Shown here: in pieces, positions 12,701-23,606 of the stretch
Numbering within the stretch: position 1 is the stretch's first letter
Layout: each line of letters begins with the position of its first letter
Assembly (NCBI RefSeq): GCF_036711975.1
Contig: NC_091968.1
Coordinates: 930,001 to 994,000, forward strand
Length of the DNA: 64,000 nt
Direction of reading: 5' to 3'
Source: Onthophagus taurus
Taxonomy: Eukaryota > Arthropoda > Insecta > Coleoptera > Scarabaeidae
Position numbers and translations under genes: made by a program
The notes under the pieces: model-generated
Seen by the model: only the letters and a program-made list of their open reading frames with translations
Database searches by the model: none
What the model was told of the DNA's origin: nothing

Positions 12701-15700
12701 ATTTTCTATTGAACCCTAATTATACCGTGAAGAAACCGTAATTATAACGTGAAGAAATGTTAGGATTGGTCAGTTTTGTTTTGAATCTCTAATTATAGCG
12801 TGAAGGAATGTCGGTTTTCTATTGAACCTCAATTATAGCGTGAAGGAATGTTAGGATAGGTCAGTTTTGTTTTGAACCTCTAATTATAGCGTGAAGGAAT
12901 GTCGGTTTTCTATTGAACCCTAATTATACCGCGAAGAAATCGTAATTATAGCGTGAAGAAATGTTAGGATTGGTCAGTTTTGTTTTGAATCTCTAATTAT
13001 AGCGTGAAGGAATGTCAGTTTTCTATTGAACCCCAATTATACTGTGAAGAAATCGTAATTATAGCGTGAAGAAATGTTAGGATAGATCAGTTTTGTTTTG
13101 AATCCCTAATTATAGCGTGAAGGAATGTCGGTTTTTTATTGAACCCTAATTATACCGTGAAGAAATCGCAATTATTGCGTGAGAAATGTTAGGATTGGTC
13201 AGTTTTGTTTTGACCTCCAATTATAACGTGAAGGAATGTCGGTTTTCTTTTGAATCCCAATTATAGCGTGAAGGAATGTCGGTTTTCTTTTGAGCCCTAA
13301 TTATAATAATAATAATAATAAATAAATTTATTGCCATAATAAGAAACAAAAAATACAAATTAAAGAAAATGTATACATTTAACTTAATGCATAAATACGG
13401 GCAAAAGGGTCGATTTATCGCGTAAGCGATATCTTCCAAACAACCCAATCAATCAGCAGTATACTAAGCTATATAAGAAAAACTATGAATAAACGGCAAG
13501 CTGCTATGCTAAACTTATGGTCACTAAAAACGGTGCATAATGATAGTTGCTGGAATAAAAGAAGAAGAGAAGAAAAGTAGAAGAAGAGAAGAAAAAGTTC
13601 TCAGGAAGATACTTGGAGAGCCAATAAATAACGTTTTAGGTGGTTTTTAAATGTTACAAGGTGAGGAATATTACGGATCTCAGCAGGCAGACTATTCCAA
13701 AGGGTTATTGCCTGCACAGCAAACGATTTATGGTAAATCTCGGTACTATGGGTCGGGGACATAAGCACAGAATCTAACTGAGATCTAGTGGGTAAACCAT
13801 GCGACGACAAGCGTTGAAATATACAATACAGATGCCTCGGGGTTTGATTGTGAAGAACAGTATATAACATAGTTAATATACGAAACGATCTACGGTTCTG
13901 ACAGCTTAATATCTGCAAATAATTACGGTATGGGGTTATATGTTGAGATCTCTCGAGATCAAAGATATACCGTATGCAGTTGTTTTGAAGTTTTTGCAGT
14001 TTGTTTCGTAGTGTTACCGAAAGATCAGGATATGCCGTGTCAGCATAATCAATATGGGGGAAAATCAGGGAAAAACAAAGATTACGACGGATCATGGGAG
14101 GAAGGAAGCAACGGAGACTTTTCAGTGAGTGGAAACAATGATAGACCTTTCTGCAGACGGATTGAATTTGAGGTTTCCAGGACATTGCAGAATCCATAAC
14201 CACCCCAAGTTTTCTAACCGTGTCTGACAGCTGAATAATGTCTCCGTCAAGCATTAAGTGAATGGATGAAAAATCATTCAGCTTTGCCAGTAAAGGTCGA
14301 CTGCCAAACGCAATTGCTTGAGTTTTAGCAGTATTTAATTTAAGGCCATAACTGTGTGCAATTGCTTCGGGAAAATCATCAATAGTTGTCGTAGTGTAAA
14401 TTTGGAGGTCATCAGCATACACATGATAATTACAAGAAATACAGTGGGTGACGGCATTAATGAAAATCGAAAAGAGCAACGGACCCAACACACTACCCTG
14501 GGGTACACCACATTTAATATCACAAGCAGACGAGAGCGCAGAATCAGCACGCACACACAAGGAACGACAGGAAAAGTAAGATTGAAACCAAGATAAACAT
14601 GAAGAGGTAAATCCAAGGGCAGCTAGTGACGCCATCAAAAGATCGTGATCAACCGAATCGAACGCCTTGCTAAAATCAAGTAATACAAGGATGGTAACAC
14701 AACGTTTGTCGCAAGCATACCTAATATCATCTGTAATCTTAATAAGCGCTGTTGTCGTGCTATGACCCTTACGAAAACCCGATTGAATGTCGTTGTGCAA
14801 GTTAAATTGTTGTAAATACTCTTGAACTTGTAGATAAACAAGGCGCTCGAGAGCTTTAGATAGAACAGATAAAATGGAGATAGAGAGAATTATACCATGA
14901 ACCATGAAGAAACCGCAATTATAGCGTGAAAAACTGTTAGGATAGGTCAGCTTTGTTTTGAACTCCAATTGAAGACCTTGCTGCAAGGTAAGTCTACATT
15001 TATGGTTTCCGAGATTATCAAAAAAAAGCTCTAGTATCGTTAGGTACCTTTTCTAAAAGGTCTCAACATTTTTGTCAGCACTCACTGAGCACTTGTGTGT
15101 AAGTTTTCACTTTAAAACTAGATGGTTTTTCGAAATTGCGGATTATTTTTAAATAAATAAAATGGATTTACCTCTTTCTTGTCTCCAAACTTCGTCATTT
15201 CATGAATATGTAACTAAAACTATATTAATTGAAAAAGAAGCTTTATTTATTGTAAAAGAAAATAAGCAATATATCTCTCATAGTATATTTATAGTTTTCA
15301 ATGCAATGTGTTAAAAGACTGATGGTCTTATTTAGGGGTTTTCTACCAGTCACTTCATCATAGTGACGTAGACTTATTCAGCTTTGCAGAATGTATGCAG
15401 AAGTTTTCGTCACTTCTCGAACTTTATATGTTCAAGAACTGCCCTCACATTCCATTTTATATAATAAACTGTTTACTTAAACGTTATTAAATGTAATACT
15501 GAACGAAACCAGCACGGCACTTCAACCTATACAGTGCTAGCGTAAAGTAACCCCCCCCCCCCCCCCCCCCGTTTAACTTCTGAACAGATTGAGATATCAA
15601 TATGAACAAAAAAACCTCAGTTTCTATATTTCATCAGCACAAATATTTTCTTATGGAAAATTTTGCTATCACTTTTAGTTTTTCTGAAAAATGGATCAGC

Positions 15701-18700
15701 TTTGTTTTTTTAAATGGAACACCCAGTATATTATGGCATCTTTCAAAAGAATAAAACAATACGAATTCAACGATACCTCACAATCAAATATCAGTTTATT
15801 AGTTTTTTACATAAAAATTAAACAAAATGCGGAATTTCGCCGGAAAAACCAACGTATCTTCGTTGACTACCTGTCGAGATACAATGAGCCAGATAAATGG
15901 TGGACGGTCAGTTAAAGGTCGGTCTACGCTCGGGTTAAGCAGGGTTAAAATCAGCAATTCTTTTAGAATGTTTTTATGAAACAATCAATACAAGAAAGGG
16001 ATAAAAAGAAAGTTCTTTTTAAAACTTGTAAGAAAAAATTGTCATAACAACAATTTTAAAGTTTGTAGGTACTTTGAAATTTTGTATTTAAGGCAGCATG
16101 CAAATATTTTCCTTCATTTCTATCTTTGAATTCTACCCGACCAAGTATAACCAAAGAAAGGCGAGATCAAAATGGCTAGAAGGAGTTTAGAGCACAAAAT
16201 CGAAGCAATTTTAATATTCGCTCGTGCTGACAGAAATCTACATGAAACAGAGCAACAATTTAAGGAACGATTTCCTGAACATCCAATTAGTCGAAAATAT
16301 TTAAGAGAACTTGTGAATTAGTTTTTGGAAACTGGAAGCGTCGAAGACCGCAAAAGAACTGGTCGTCAGATATTAACAGAACTTATTAATGCGCCCATGA
16401 TGTCGTCTGCTGGTATCGCATCAACGTGTGGAAATACTTAAGGAAGAATAAATATCATCCATTTTAAATAAAAATGCTTCATGAATTAACAGAAGATGAC
16501 CCTGATATAGAACAACAGAATTTTGTGAGCTAATGACAAGTATGGTTGAACGAAATCGATTATACTTGAAACAGATTTGTTTCAGTGATGAATGTACTTT
16601 CTTTTTGGGTGGAAAATTGAACCGGCGTGATGTTAATCCACATGAATATCGTGAAGTTATCACTCAATTTCCCTAGAAAGTAAATTTTTTTTCAAGACTT
16701 TTGCAAATTGTACAACAGAATCCTGACGATTTTGAAATGGAATTAGTGTTTCATCAAGACGGAGCATCTCCACATTATGCGCCAATGGTACGAAATTATC
16801 TTGATAAAAATTTTAATGGACAGCAAGATCACCAGATCTGACACCTTTAGATTTCTTTTTATTAGGTTATTTAAAATCCAAGGTATATGAAATTCCGTTG
16901 GGTAGTATTGAGGATTTAAAACAAAAAATTATTGACGTCTGCCAAAATATTGATCATCACATGTTAAGCCGTGTGAGAGAGGAAACACTACAAAGATGGT
17001 ACCACTGCCTAGAAGTTCAGGGTAATCATATCGAACAATTTACTTAATAGTTTGTTCTTAATAAATAAAAAATTCTTTTATTATTCAATAACAACACTAA
17101 GCCAATTTTTCAACCGTTACCTATACTAGCAAAATCTTTAATAAGAAAATTTCATTTCTTATATTGACTTTTTTTCTTTATAAATATTTTTTGATAAAAT
17201 ATGATTAATTCATAAATTTAATATACTTCCACCCAACTTTTATTTCATTTCTAAAAAAAATAAGTAATTGAACTTGCAATTTTAAATCCGTCTTAGCTCG
17301 AGCGTATACCGACCGTCCACCATTTACCTGGCCGATTGCATTTCGACAGGTAGTCGACGAAGATACGTTGGTTTTTCCGACGAAATTCCGCATTTTGTTT
17401 AATTTTTATGCGAAAAACTAATAACCCGATATTTGATTGTGAGGTACCATTGGATTCGTATTGTTTTCATCTTTCGGAAGATACCATAATATACTGGGTG
17501 TTTCCATTTAAAAAAACAAAGATGATCTATTTTCCCGAAAAACTAAAAGTGATGGCAAAATTTTCCATAAGACAATATTTATGCAGATAAAATATAGAAA
17601 CTGACGTTTTTTTGTTCATATTGATATCTCAATCTGTTCGGAAGTTAAACAGGGGGGGGTTACTTTACGCTAGCACTGTATAATTTGATATAATAAGTTT
17701 CCCATTTTTACACCATGTACGTTAAAAGTAGTTAAATATATAATTTGAGGTTATAAAACTAGACTTTGCAATTATAATTGATGCAAGAAAGAGGTAAGGC
17801 CGGACTTACATCATTAATACACCAATTAACTTATGTTAAAATAGCTTGTTAATTAGGCAACGAAATATAAACGAACTTGTATTTTATTTGCACCTAACAA
17901 CATGGAATAGTTGATAAGATCAAAAATTGGACTTACCTCTTTTTTGCAACAAGTTCTTCCATTATAGCGTGAAAGTATGTCGGTTTCCTTTTAAACTCCA
18001 ATTATAACGTGAACTTGGAACACCCTGTACAGAGTTCTGCTCCTGGTATTTCGTCAATTCGTGTGATCATTTATTTCTGTCCATGATATTTTGTTTTGTA
18101 CATTTTCTGTATTATCTTTATTTATAATATAACATGTTATTACAGCTTCGTATTTTACGATTAGCAAAATCTTGGCCAACATTCAACTTGTTATTATCAA
18201 TTATGGGCAAAACTATGGGTGCTGTTGGAAACTTAACCTTCATATTGTGCATTGTTATTTTTATATTTGCCGTGATGGGTATGCAATTGTTTGGACGAAA
18301 CTACATAGGTAAGTAACTCCAATAATTAATCACAAATACATCGTTCACATTAATTTTTAGATAACGTTGATAGATTCCCAAATGAAGAACTTCCAAGATG
18401 GAATTTCACAGATTTCCTCCATTCCTTCATGATTGTTTTCCGCGCGTTATGTGGGGAATGGATCGAATCTATGTGGGATTGTATGTTGGTGGGAGATGTA
18501 TCTTGCATTCTATTTTTCGTGGCAACTGTGGTAATTGGTAATTTTGTGGTAAGCATTTGATGTTACATATTTGTTTGGGTATATTAAGCTTTACTTTTTA
18601 GGTTATAAATCTTTTTATTGCTTTGCTTGTGAGTAATTTTAGTTCGAATTTTTTGTCGGCACCAACATCAAACGATGATACCAAAAAGATTCAATTATTA

Positions 18701-20886
18701 CCTAAACCCCGAGATTCATCTTCTTGGAGCAAGCTTCAACACAATTTTCTCCAATTAATTGAGAACAAATATTTTGAAATTTTCATCACCACTATAATTT
18801 TAATAAGCTGTTTAACATTAACATTAGAAGACATCAATTTATCTCAAAGGCCCGTTTTGCAAATCGTTTTATTTTACATCCATACAATAATCGCAGCTAT
18901 ATTTGTTATTGAAATGTTGATGAAATGGTTGGGAGTGGGATTAAAAAATTATTTTACGAACCCTTGGTGTTGGATTGATTTTATCGTTGTTATTGTGTCG
19001 TTAATCAATTTTATAGCAACATTATGTGGTGGTGGAGTTCAATTCGTCAAATTAATTCGACTTTTTAGAGCTTTATACCCACTCCGGGCTATATCTCAAA
19101 TAAAACGCATAAAAGTCGTTGTCACCACCTTAATCCAAACGCTTCCTTCTATTTTTAGCGTGTTTTTGGTATGTTTGATATTCTGGCTGATTTTTGCTAT
19201 TATGGGAGTTCAATTATTTGCTGGAAAATATTTCAAAGTAAGAACTTTACTTGATGATGTTGATTGATATAAATTTATTTTTTTTTTTTAATTTTTAGTG
19301 TGTTGATGAATACGAAACAACATTTAATTACGAAATTATCCCCGATTACAATGCTTGCATTACTCAGAATTATACTTGGGTTAATTCTCGGATGAATTTC
19401 GATCACGTGGGGAACGCATACCTTTCCCTGTTTCAAGTAGCAACCTTCAAAGGTTGGATTCAGATCATGAACGATGCAATTGACTCAAGAGAATTGTTCA
19501 AACAACCGATTAGAGAAACTAATATTTATATGTATTTGTATTTTATCTTTTTCATTCTTTTTGGCAAATTCCTAACTATGAATTTATTCATTGGAGTCCT
19601 CATCAATAATTACAATCAGGCGAAAACGCCGCTTGATAAATTTATGACTGATAAACAAAAAAAGTATTACAATGACTCAAAGATAATGGGATTTAGGAAA
19701 CCAGCAAAAGTTATTCCTGCACCAACGGTTTGTATTTGTATAAATTTAGGTTTATTAATTTAATATTGTTATTTTTTTTTTATAGTGGGGCCCACAAAAA
19801 GTTTTCTTTAAAATAGTAACAAACAAAAAGTTCGATATGGTTATTCTAATATTAATTGTTTTGAACATGTTAACGATGAGCATCGACCACTACCAACAGA
19901 ACGAAACATATGCTCAAATCCTCGATTATCTAAACATAATTTTTATAATAATTTTTACTATTGAGTGCATCATAAAAATTTTTGCTCTACGTCATCACTA
20001 TTTTAAGGACTCTTGGAACGTGTTCGATTTTGTCGTGGTCGTTTTATCTATATTGGGTAACATCCCATTTTGACACACAATTTCTTTGTAATTCTTTTTT
20101 TTTATAGGTTTGGTACTCACTGATATTATCGAAAAATATTTCGTATCCCCCACTTTACTCCGAATCATTCGAATAATCAAATTAGACCGTTTACGATTTT
20201 TAAATGGAACGAAAGGGATTCGATTTCTTCTTTCCATCTTAACCATGTCGTTCCCAGCACTCTTCAACATCTTCTTAGTACTATTTTTGATCATGTTCAT
20301 CTTCGCAATAGTCGGAATGTCGTTCTTTATGCACGTGAATGGACTCAACGATGTCTATAACTTCCAGACTTTCGGGCAATCCATGATTTTGCTATTTCAA
20401 TTATGTACGTCTGCCGGATGGGACGGCATCCTCAATGACATCACCAACGAGGAAGAGTACACAACGATAGCCGTAATATTCTTGTTAAGCTACTTATTGA
20501 TTTCATTCTTAATCGTGATCAATATCTGCGTTGTTATAATTATGGAGAATTTTTCGCAAACGAAAAATGATTTAGATATACTTACGGATAAAGATTACGA
20601 CATGTACTTTGAAATTTGGCAGCAATTTGATCCTAATGCAACATGCTACATTCGTCATGACCAACTTTCGGATTTTTTGGATGCACTCGAGGCTCCATTA
20701 AGAATCCCGAAGCCTAATAAGGTAAAGATAACAGAAATGGACTTTCCAATGCACAAAGATGATACGTTATTATGCGCAAATATTTTGCGAGCTCTTAAAG
20801 ATAATTTATGCAACGAATCGAAACCACACGCTTCAAATCATGGTCAAAGCAGTTTTAATTCTATTGTCACAAATGAAGGGGGATAG
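3781..20886 (+). CDS. Compact para-like voltage-gated sodium channel, 15 exons, 1,429 aa
   Basis: Exons: 3781-3870, 4447-4590, 4643-4848, 4900-5028, 5085-5176, 5238-5456, 5510-5712, 5760-6326, 6390-6563, 18146-18308, 18361-18548, 18602-19237, 19299-19727, 19786-20056, 20108-20886. All introns read GT..AG and the sum (4,290 nt) is in frame. Four six-helix repeats lie at about residues 110-405, 515-740, 775-1040 and 1090-1330. Pore residues are D (5686), E (18456), K (19449) and A (20413), the Na-selective DEKA ring, so it is a Nav1/para-type channel and not a DSC1/NaCP60E (DEEA) or calcium channel. Compared with para (about 2,000 aa), the I-II linker (about 107 aa), the II-III linker (about 40 aa), the turret loop of repeat IV and the C-tail are short, and the IQ motif is missing. 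The inactivation motif reads KFM in place of MFM. The S4 helices of repeats III and IV have lost charges. Conserved introns exclude a retrocopy. I infer a divergent paralogue of para. Expression and function are unknown. Confidence 0.9.
7523..9185 (+). pseudogene. DUF7869-type putative transposase, frameshifted
   Basis: The first frame (7523-8581) has Cys clusters CDNCRYKC and DQCLLC and the block [20 protein letters not shown], typical of the insect transposon protein family annotated as DUF7869. At about 8532 the frame breaks. The next block, [18 protein letters not shown], continues in another frame and joins 8569-8928 ([15 protein letters not shown]) and then 8877-9185. The residues normally just before CGGQN (SDN in relatives, as I remember the family) are deleted. 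An in-frame ATG upstream at 7268 is followed by stops. It is non-functional as it stands; the DNA transposon superfamily is uncertain. Confidence 0.7.
9479..9659. mobile_element. 181-bp MITE with 47-bp perfect TIRs
   Basis: The arms 9479-9525 and 9613-9659 are exact inverse complements starting GGCTCGTTACTACC. The element is flanked by a TTA direct repeat (9476-9478 and 9660-9662), a target-site duplication of the PIF/Harbinger type (3 bp, TWA). Perfect arms argue for a recent insertion. It lies inside the 6743-9690 transposon. Confidence 0.9.
10126..12292 (+). mobile_element. 5'-truncated LINE with (TTA)n tail
   Basis: It encodes the end of the endonuclease-RT linker (10129-10470, with [13 protein letters not shown]) and then a reverse transcriptase (10970-12163), and ends in AATAAA-like sequence and an (ATT)n tail at about 12270-12292. 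The clade is unresolved (Jockey/CR1/I-like). Confidence 0.85.
10970..12163 (+). pseudogene. LINE reverse transcriptase with deleted palm segment
   Basis: RT motifs are visible: TDFSKAFD (motif A), SGVPQGSN (motif B) and AYTDDLK (motif C, with YTDD for the usual YADD). After PQGSN the expected GPLLF block is missing and the sequence goes straight to VIFLNDLL, a small in-frame deletion. The 397-codon frame otherwise stays open to the C-terminal region with a WSPHY motif. It is probably inactive. Confidence 0.85.
12420..13303. repeat. Minisatellite with core AATTATAGCGTGAAG
   Basis: Irregular tandem blocks built from AATTATAGCGTGAAGGAATG followed by spacers such as TCGGTTTTCTATTGAACC and TTAGGATAGGTCAGTTTTG. 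More than 20 core copies are visible. Further copies lie at 14905-14970 beyond the inserted minus-strand LINE, and two at about 17960-18012. No coding potential. Confidence 0.9.
13304..14895 (-). mobile_element. 5'-truncated LINE on the minus strand, inserted in the minisatellite
   Basis: Its (TTA)n tail starts at about 13304 and its 5' truncation is near 14895, where minisatellite units resume, so it landed inside the repeat. The minus frame 14986-13601 (461 codons) has [27 protein letters not shown] and YADDLQIY, a well-preserved RT core. Between YADD and GLKLN the chain is shorter than usual, suggesting a deletion. About the first 33 residues of the open frame are read from minisatellite DNA and are not LINE protein. 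Confidence 0.85.
15000..15531. other. Intronic AT-rich sequence, nothing recognised
   Basis: No coding or repeat signature could be supported between the minisatellite end and the mariner terminus. Confidence 0.4.
15532..17678 (+). mobile_element. Mariner-type element with about 390-bp TIRs
   Basis: The left end CAGTGCTAGCGTAAAGTAAC matches the inverse of the right end ending GCTAGCACTG, both next to TA. The inverted similarity runs about 390 bp inward (to roughly 15930 and from roughly 17285). A run of 20 C (15551-15570) faces a run of only 8 G (17652-17659) in the other arm. The dead transposase is listed separately. Confidence 0.85.
16172..17047 (+). pseudogene. Broken mariner transposase
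   Basis: The helix-turn-helix part opens with [13 protein letters not shown]. Catalytic regions survive in pieces: [11 protein letters not shown] (first Asp), [11 protein letters not shown] (second Asp) and [20 protein letters not shown] (third). Stops (for example near 16319) and indels interrupt it. Confidence 0.8.
17679..18145. other. 3' end of the large channel intron
   Basis: It contains two minisatellite cores (about 17960-18012), then ACACCCTGTACAG, which resembles a transposon terminus, and the splice acceptor TTATTACAG before exon 10 at 18146. Confidence 0.6.
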
Positions 20887-20996
20887 ATTTTGCAAAACTT
20901 TGTTATTGCTTCAAAGAATACTAATAGTCATAATGTATAACAAAGATGATATAATATTTTTTTACTAATTTTTTTTGTATCCAAGCTTTCTGAAAG

Positions 20997-21002
20997 AATA
21001 AA
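20997..21002 (+). terminator. Polyadenylation signal of the channel gene
   Basis: AATAAA lies 111 bases after the stop codon at 20884-20886, followed by a T-rich stretch. It is the first canonical signal downstream. Confidence 0.6.
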
Positions 21003-21139
21003 ATGATGTTGCTTTAAACTTTTTTTTTTACTTGTAATTATATTTCTCCCAAATAATTAGCATTCCAACCACCCTAATCCCATCTTTCCATCAATTCGAC
21101 ATTCTATTTATCGTCTATTTATCGAATTGGATGTGATTT

Positions 21140-22830
21140 TGCAAAAAGCCGGTTAGTTCATTGGAAAGAGGACATTCTTATTAACACTTTGGAAAATGTT
21201 CATACTCATATTCCAAGAAATGGATTTTATACGAATTTTTTTAAATTAATTGGCAAAAATTGCGAAGTTCGAAAAAATTGTCGATCATTTCAAAAATTTA
21301 TTTCTCAAGAACTGAAAGTGATTTTTCAAAATGGCTTGTTGCATTAAAAAGGGGACACTTTAATTAATAATTGGTTATATTTCCACAAGGATCCTTCAAG
21401 AAATTAATTTTATAGCGAATTTTAAAAATTATCGATGAAAATTGCAACATCGAAAATTTTATCAAAACTTCAAATATTGTTTTCTCAAAAACTAAAAATT
21501 ATTTTTCAAAACGGGTTGGTTCATTGGAAAGAGGACACTTTTATTAACACTTTGGGAAATTTTCATACTCATATTCCAATAAATGGATTTTATACGAAAT
21601 TTTAAAACTAAATCTTCGAAAATTGCAAAATTCGAAAAAATTGTCGATCATTTCAAAAATTTATTTCTCAAGAATTGAAAGTGATTTTTCAAAATGGCTT
21701 GTTGCATTAAAAAGGGGACATTTTAATTAATAATTGGTGATATTTCCACAAGGATCCTTCAAGAAATTAATTTTATAGCGAATTTTAAAAATTATCGATA
21801 AAAATTGCAACATCGAAAGTTTTATCAAAATTTCAAGTATTGTTTTCTCAAAAACTAAAAATTATTTTTCAAAACGGGTTGGTTTATTGGAAAGAGGACA
21901 CTTTTATTAACACTTTGGGAAATTTTCGTACTCATATTCCAAGAAATGGATTTTATACGAATTTTTAAAACTTAATCTTCGAAAACTGCAAAATTCGAGA
22001 AAATTGTCGATCATTTCAAAAATTTATTTCTCAAGAACTGAAAGTGATTTTTCAAAATGGTTTGTTGCTTTAAAAAAGGGACACTTTAATTAATAATTGG
22101 TGATATTTCCACAAGGATCCTTCAAGAAATTAATTTTATAGCGAATTTTAAAAATTATCGATGAAAATTGTAACATCGAAAGTTTTATCAAAATTTCAAA
22201 TATTGTTTTCTCAAAAACTAAAAATTATTTTTCAAAACGGGTTGGTTCATTGGAAAGAGGACACTTTTATTAACACTTTGGGAAATTTTCGTACTCATAT
22301 TCCAAGAAATGGATTTTATACGAATTTTTAAAACTTAATCTTCGAAAATTGCAAAATTCGAAAAAATTGTCAATCATTTCAAAAATTTATTTCTCAAGAA
22401 TTGAAAGTGATTTTTCAAAATGGCTTGTTGCATTAAAAAGGGGACACTTTAATTAATAATTGATGATATTTCCACAAGGATCCTTCAAGAAATTAATTTT
22501 ATAGCGAATTTTGAAAATTATCGATAAAAATTGCAACATCGAAAATTTTATCAAAACTTCAAATATTGTTTTCTCAAAAACTAAAAATGATTTTTCAAAA
22601 CGGGTTGGTTCATTGGAAAGAGGACACTTTTATTGGCACTTTGGGAAATTTTCGTACTCATATTCCAAGAAATGGATTTTATACGAATTTTTAAAACTTA
22701 ATTGGCAAAAATTGCAAAATTCGAAAAAATTGTCGATCATTTCAAAAATTTATTTCTCAAGAACTAAAAGCAATTTTTCAAAACAGCTTGTTGCATTAAA
22801 AAAAGGATACTTTAATTAATAATTGGCGAT
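21140..22830. repeat. Satellite A, second array
   Basis: About 4.6 units of the 363-bp repeat in the same orientation as 1-1130 (landmark at about 21430, 21793, 22156, 22517). Units here share variants such as AACTTAATCTTCG that are absent from the first array, so the arrays have evolved locally. Confidence 0.95.
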
Positions 22831-22839
22831 ATTTCAAAC

Positions 22840-22930
22840 TTGGAAACTTTAGAGTATCAAAATAATCAAATTTGGCGTTTTCAATACTAAAATTAGTTAT
22901 AAGTATAACTCAAAGGTTTCTCCCGGTCTA
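22840..22930. repeat. Inverted fragment of satellite B
   Basis: The sequence from AAACTTGGAAACTTTAGAG is the reverse complement of part of the 173-bp satellite found at 25896-27745. The HAUS7-like copies are therefore bracketed by this satellite in opposite orientations. Confidence 0.75.
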
Positions 22931-23606
22931 AAAGAGGATATAAAAAAATTTGTTGAACTGCAAGAAGATGTCAAAGTTATTGCTAGTTTCAAAGAAAATT
23001 TGTCTGCGATTGAAGTCCGAAATAATCCTATAAAAAAGGAGGTTGAAGATCATGTTGTAGTAAGTAGAGAACTTCTTGAAAAATAACTGAAACCAATAAA
23101 AATTTATTTTTTGTACAATGACTTTGTGTTTTAAGTAAAATTTCAGCAAATTCTTTAGCAAATTCTTCAATTTCCGATTCTCCCAACTCAATTTCTTCGT
23201 ACTGATCAAAATTGGTGCTTTTTTGTATAAAATTGCGTCTCAATCTATTGATTTAAACCAATCGTGTGCTTTAACATCTCTCGGTCCTTTTTATCCCTCA
23301 TGTTTTATTTATAATAATATTAAAGTCCAATAATAATATACTTTAAATAATATTATTAATTAGCGCCCTCTATTATAATTGTGGTGTTACTACTTTATTA
23401 CTTATTTCAGAAAAATATGTTTTCAAAAATTATCAATAATTAATTACTGCATGGCGCTTTAAGAAGAAAAATATATTAGATGATTTATTATCGATTGCAA
23501 AAAAAATTAATAAATATTAAGGAAAGCTAAATATTATTAAGCTTACAGAATCCACCGAAAGATGGAGAAAACAAACATCTGTCAAAGTCAAACTAAGAAA
23601 AAGTAA

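Noticed and set aside
3781-20886. Calcium channel or DSC1/NaCP60E-type channel
   Set aside because: The pore ring is D-E-K-A; DSC1 has DEEA and calcium channels EEEE. Repeat II and III sequences follow para closely.
3781-20886. Processed retrocopy or plain pseudogene of para
   Set aside because: Fourteen introns at para-like places, all GT..AG, and a 4,290-nt frame without stops.
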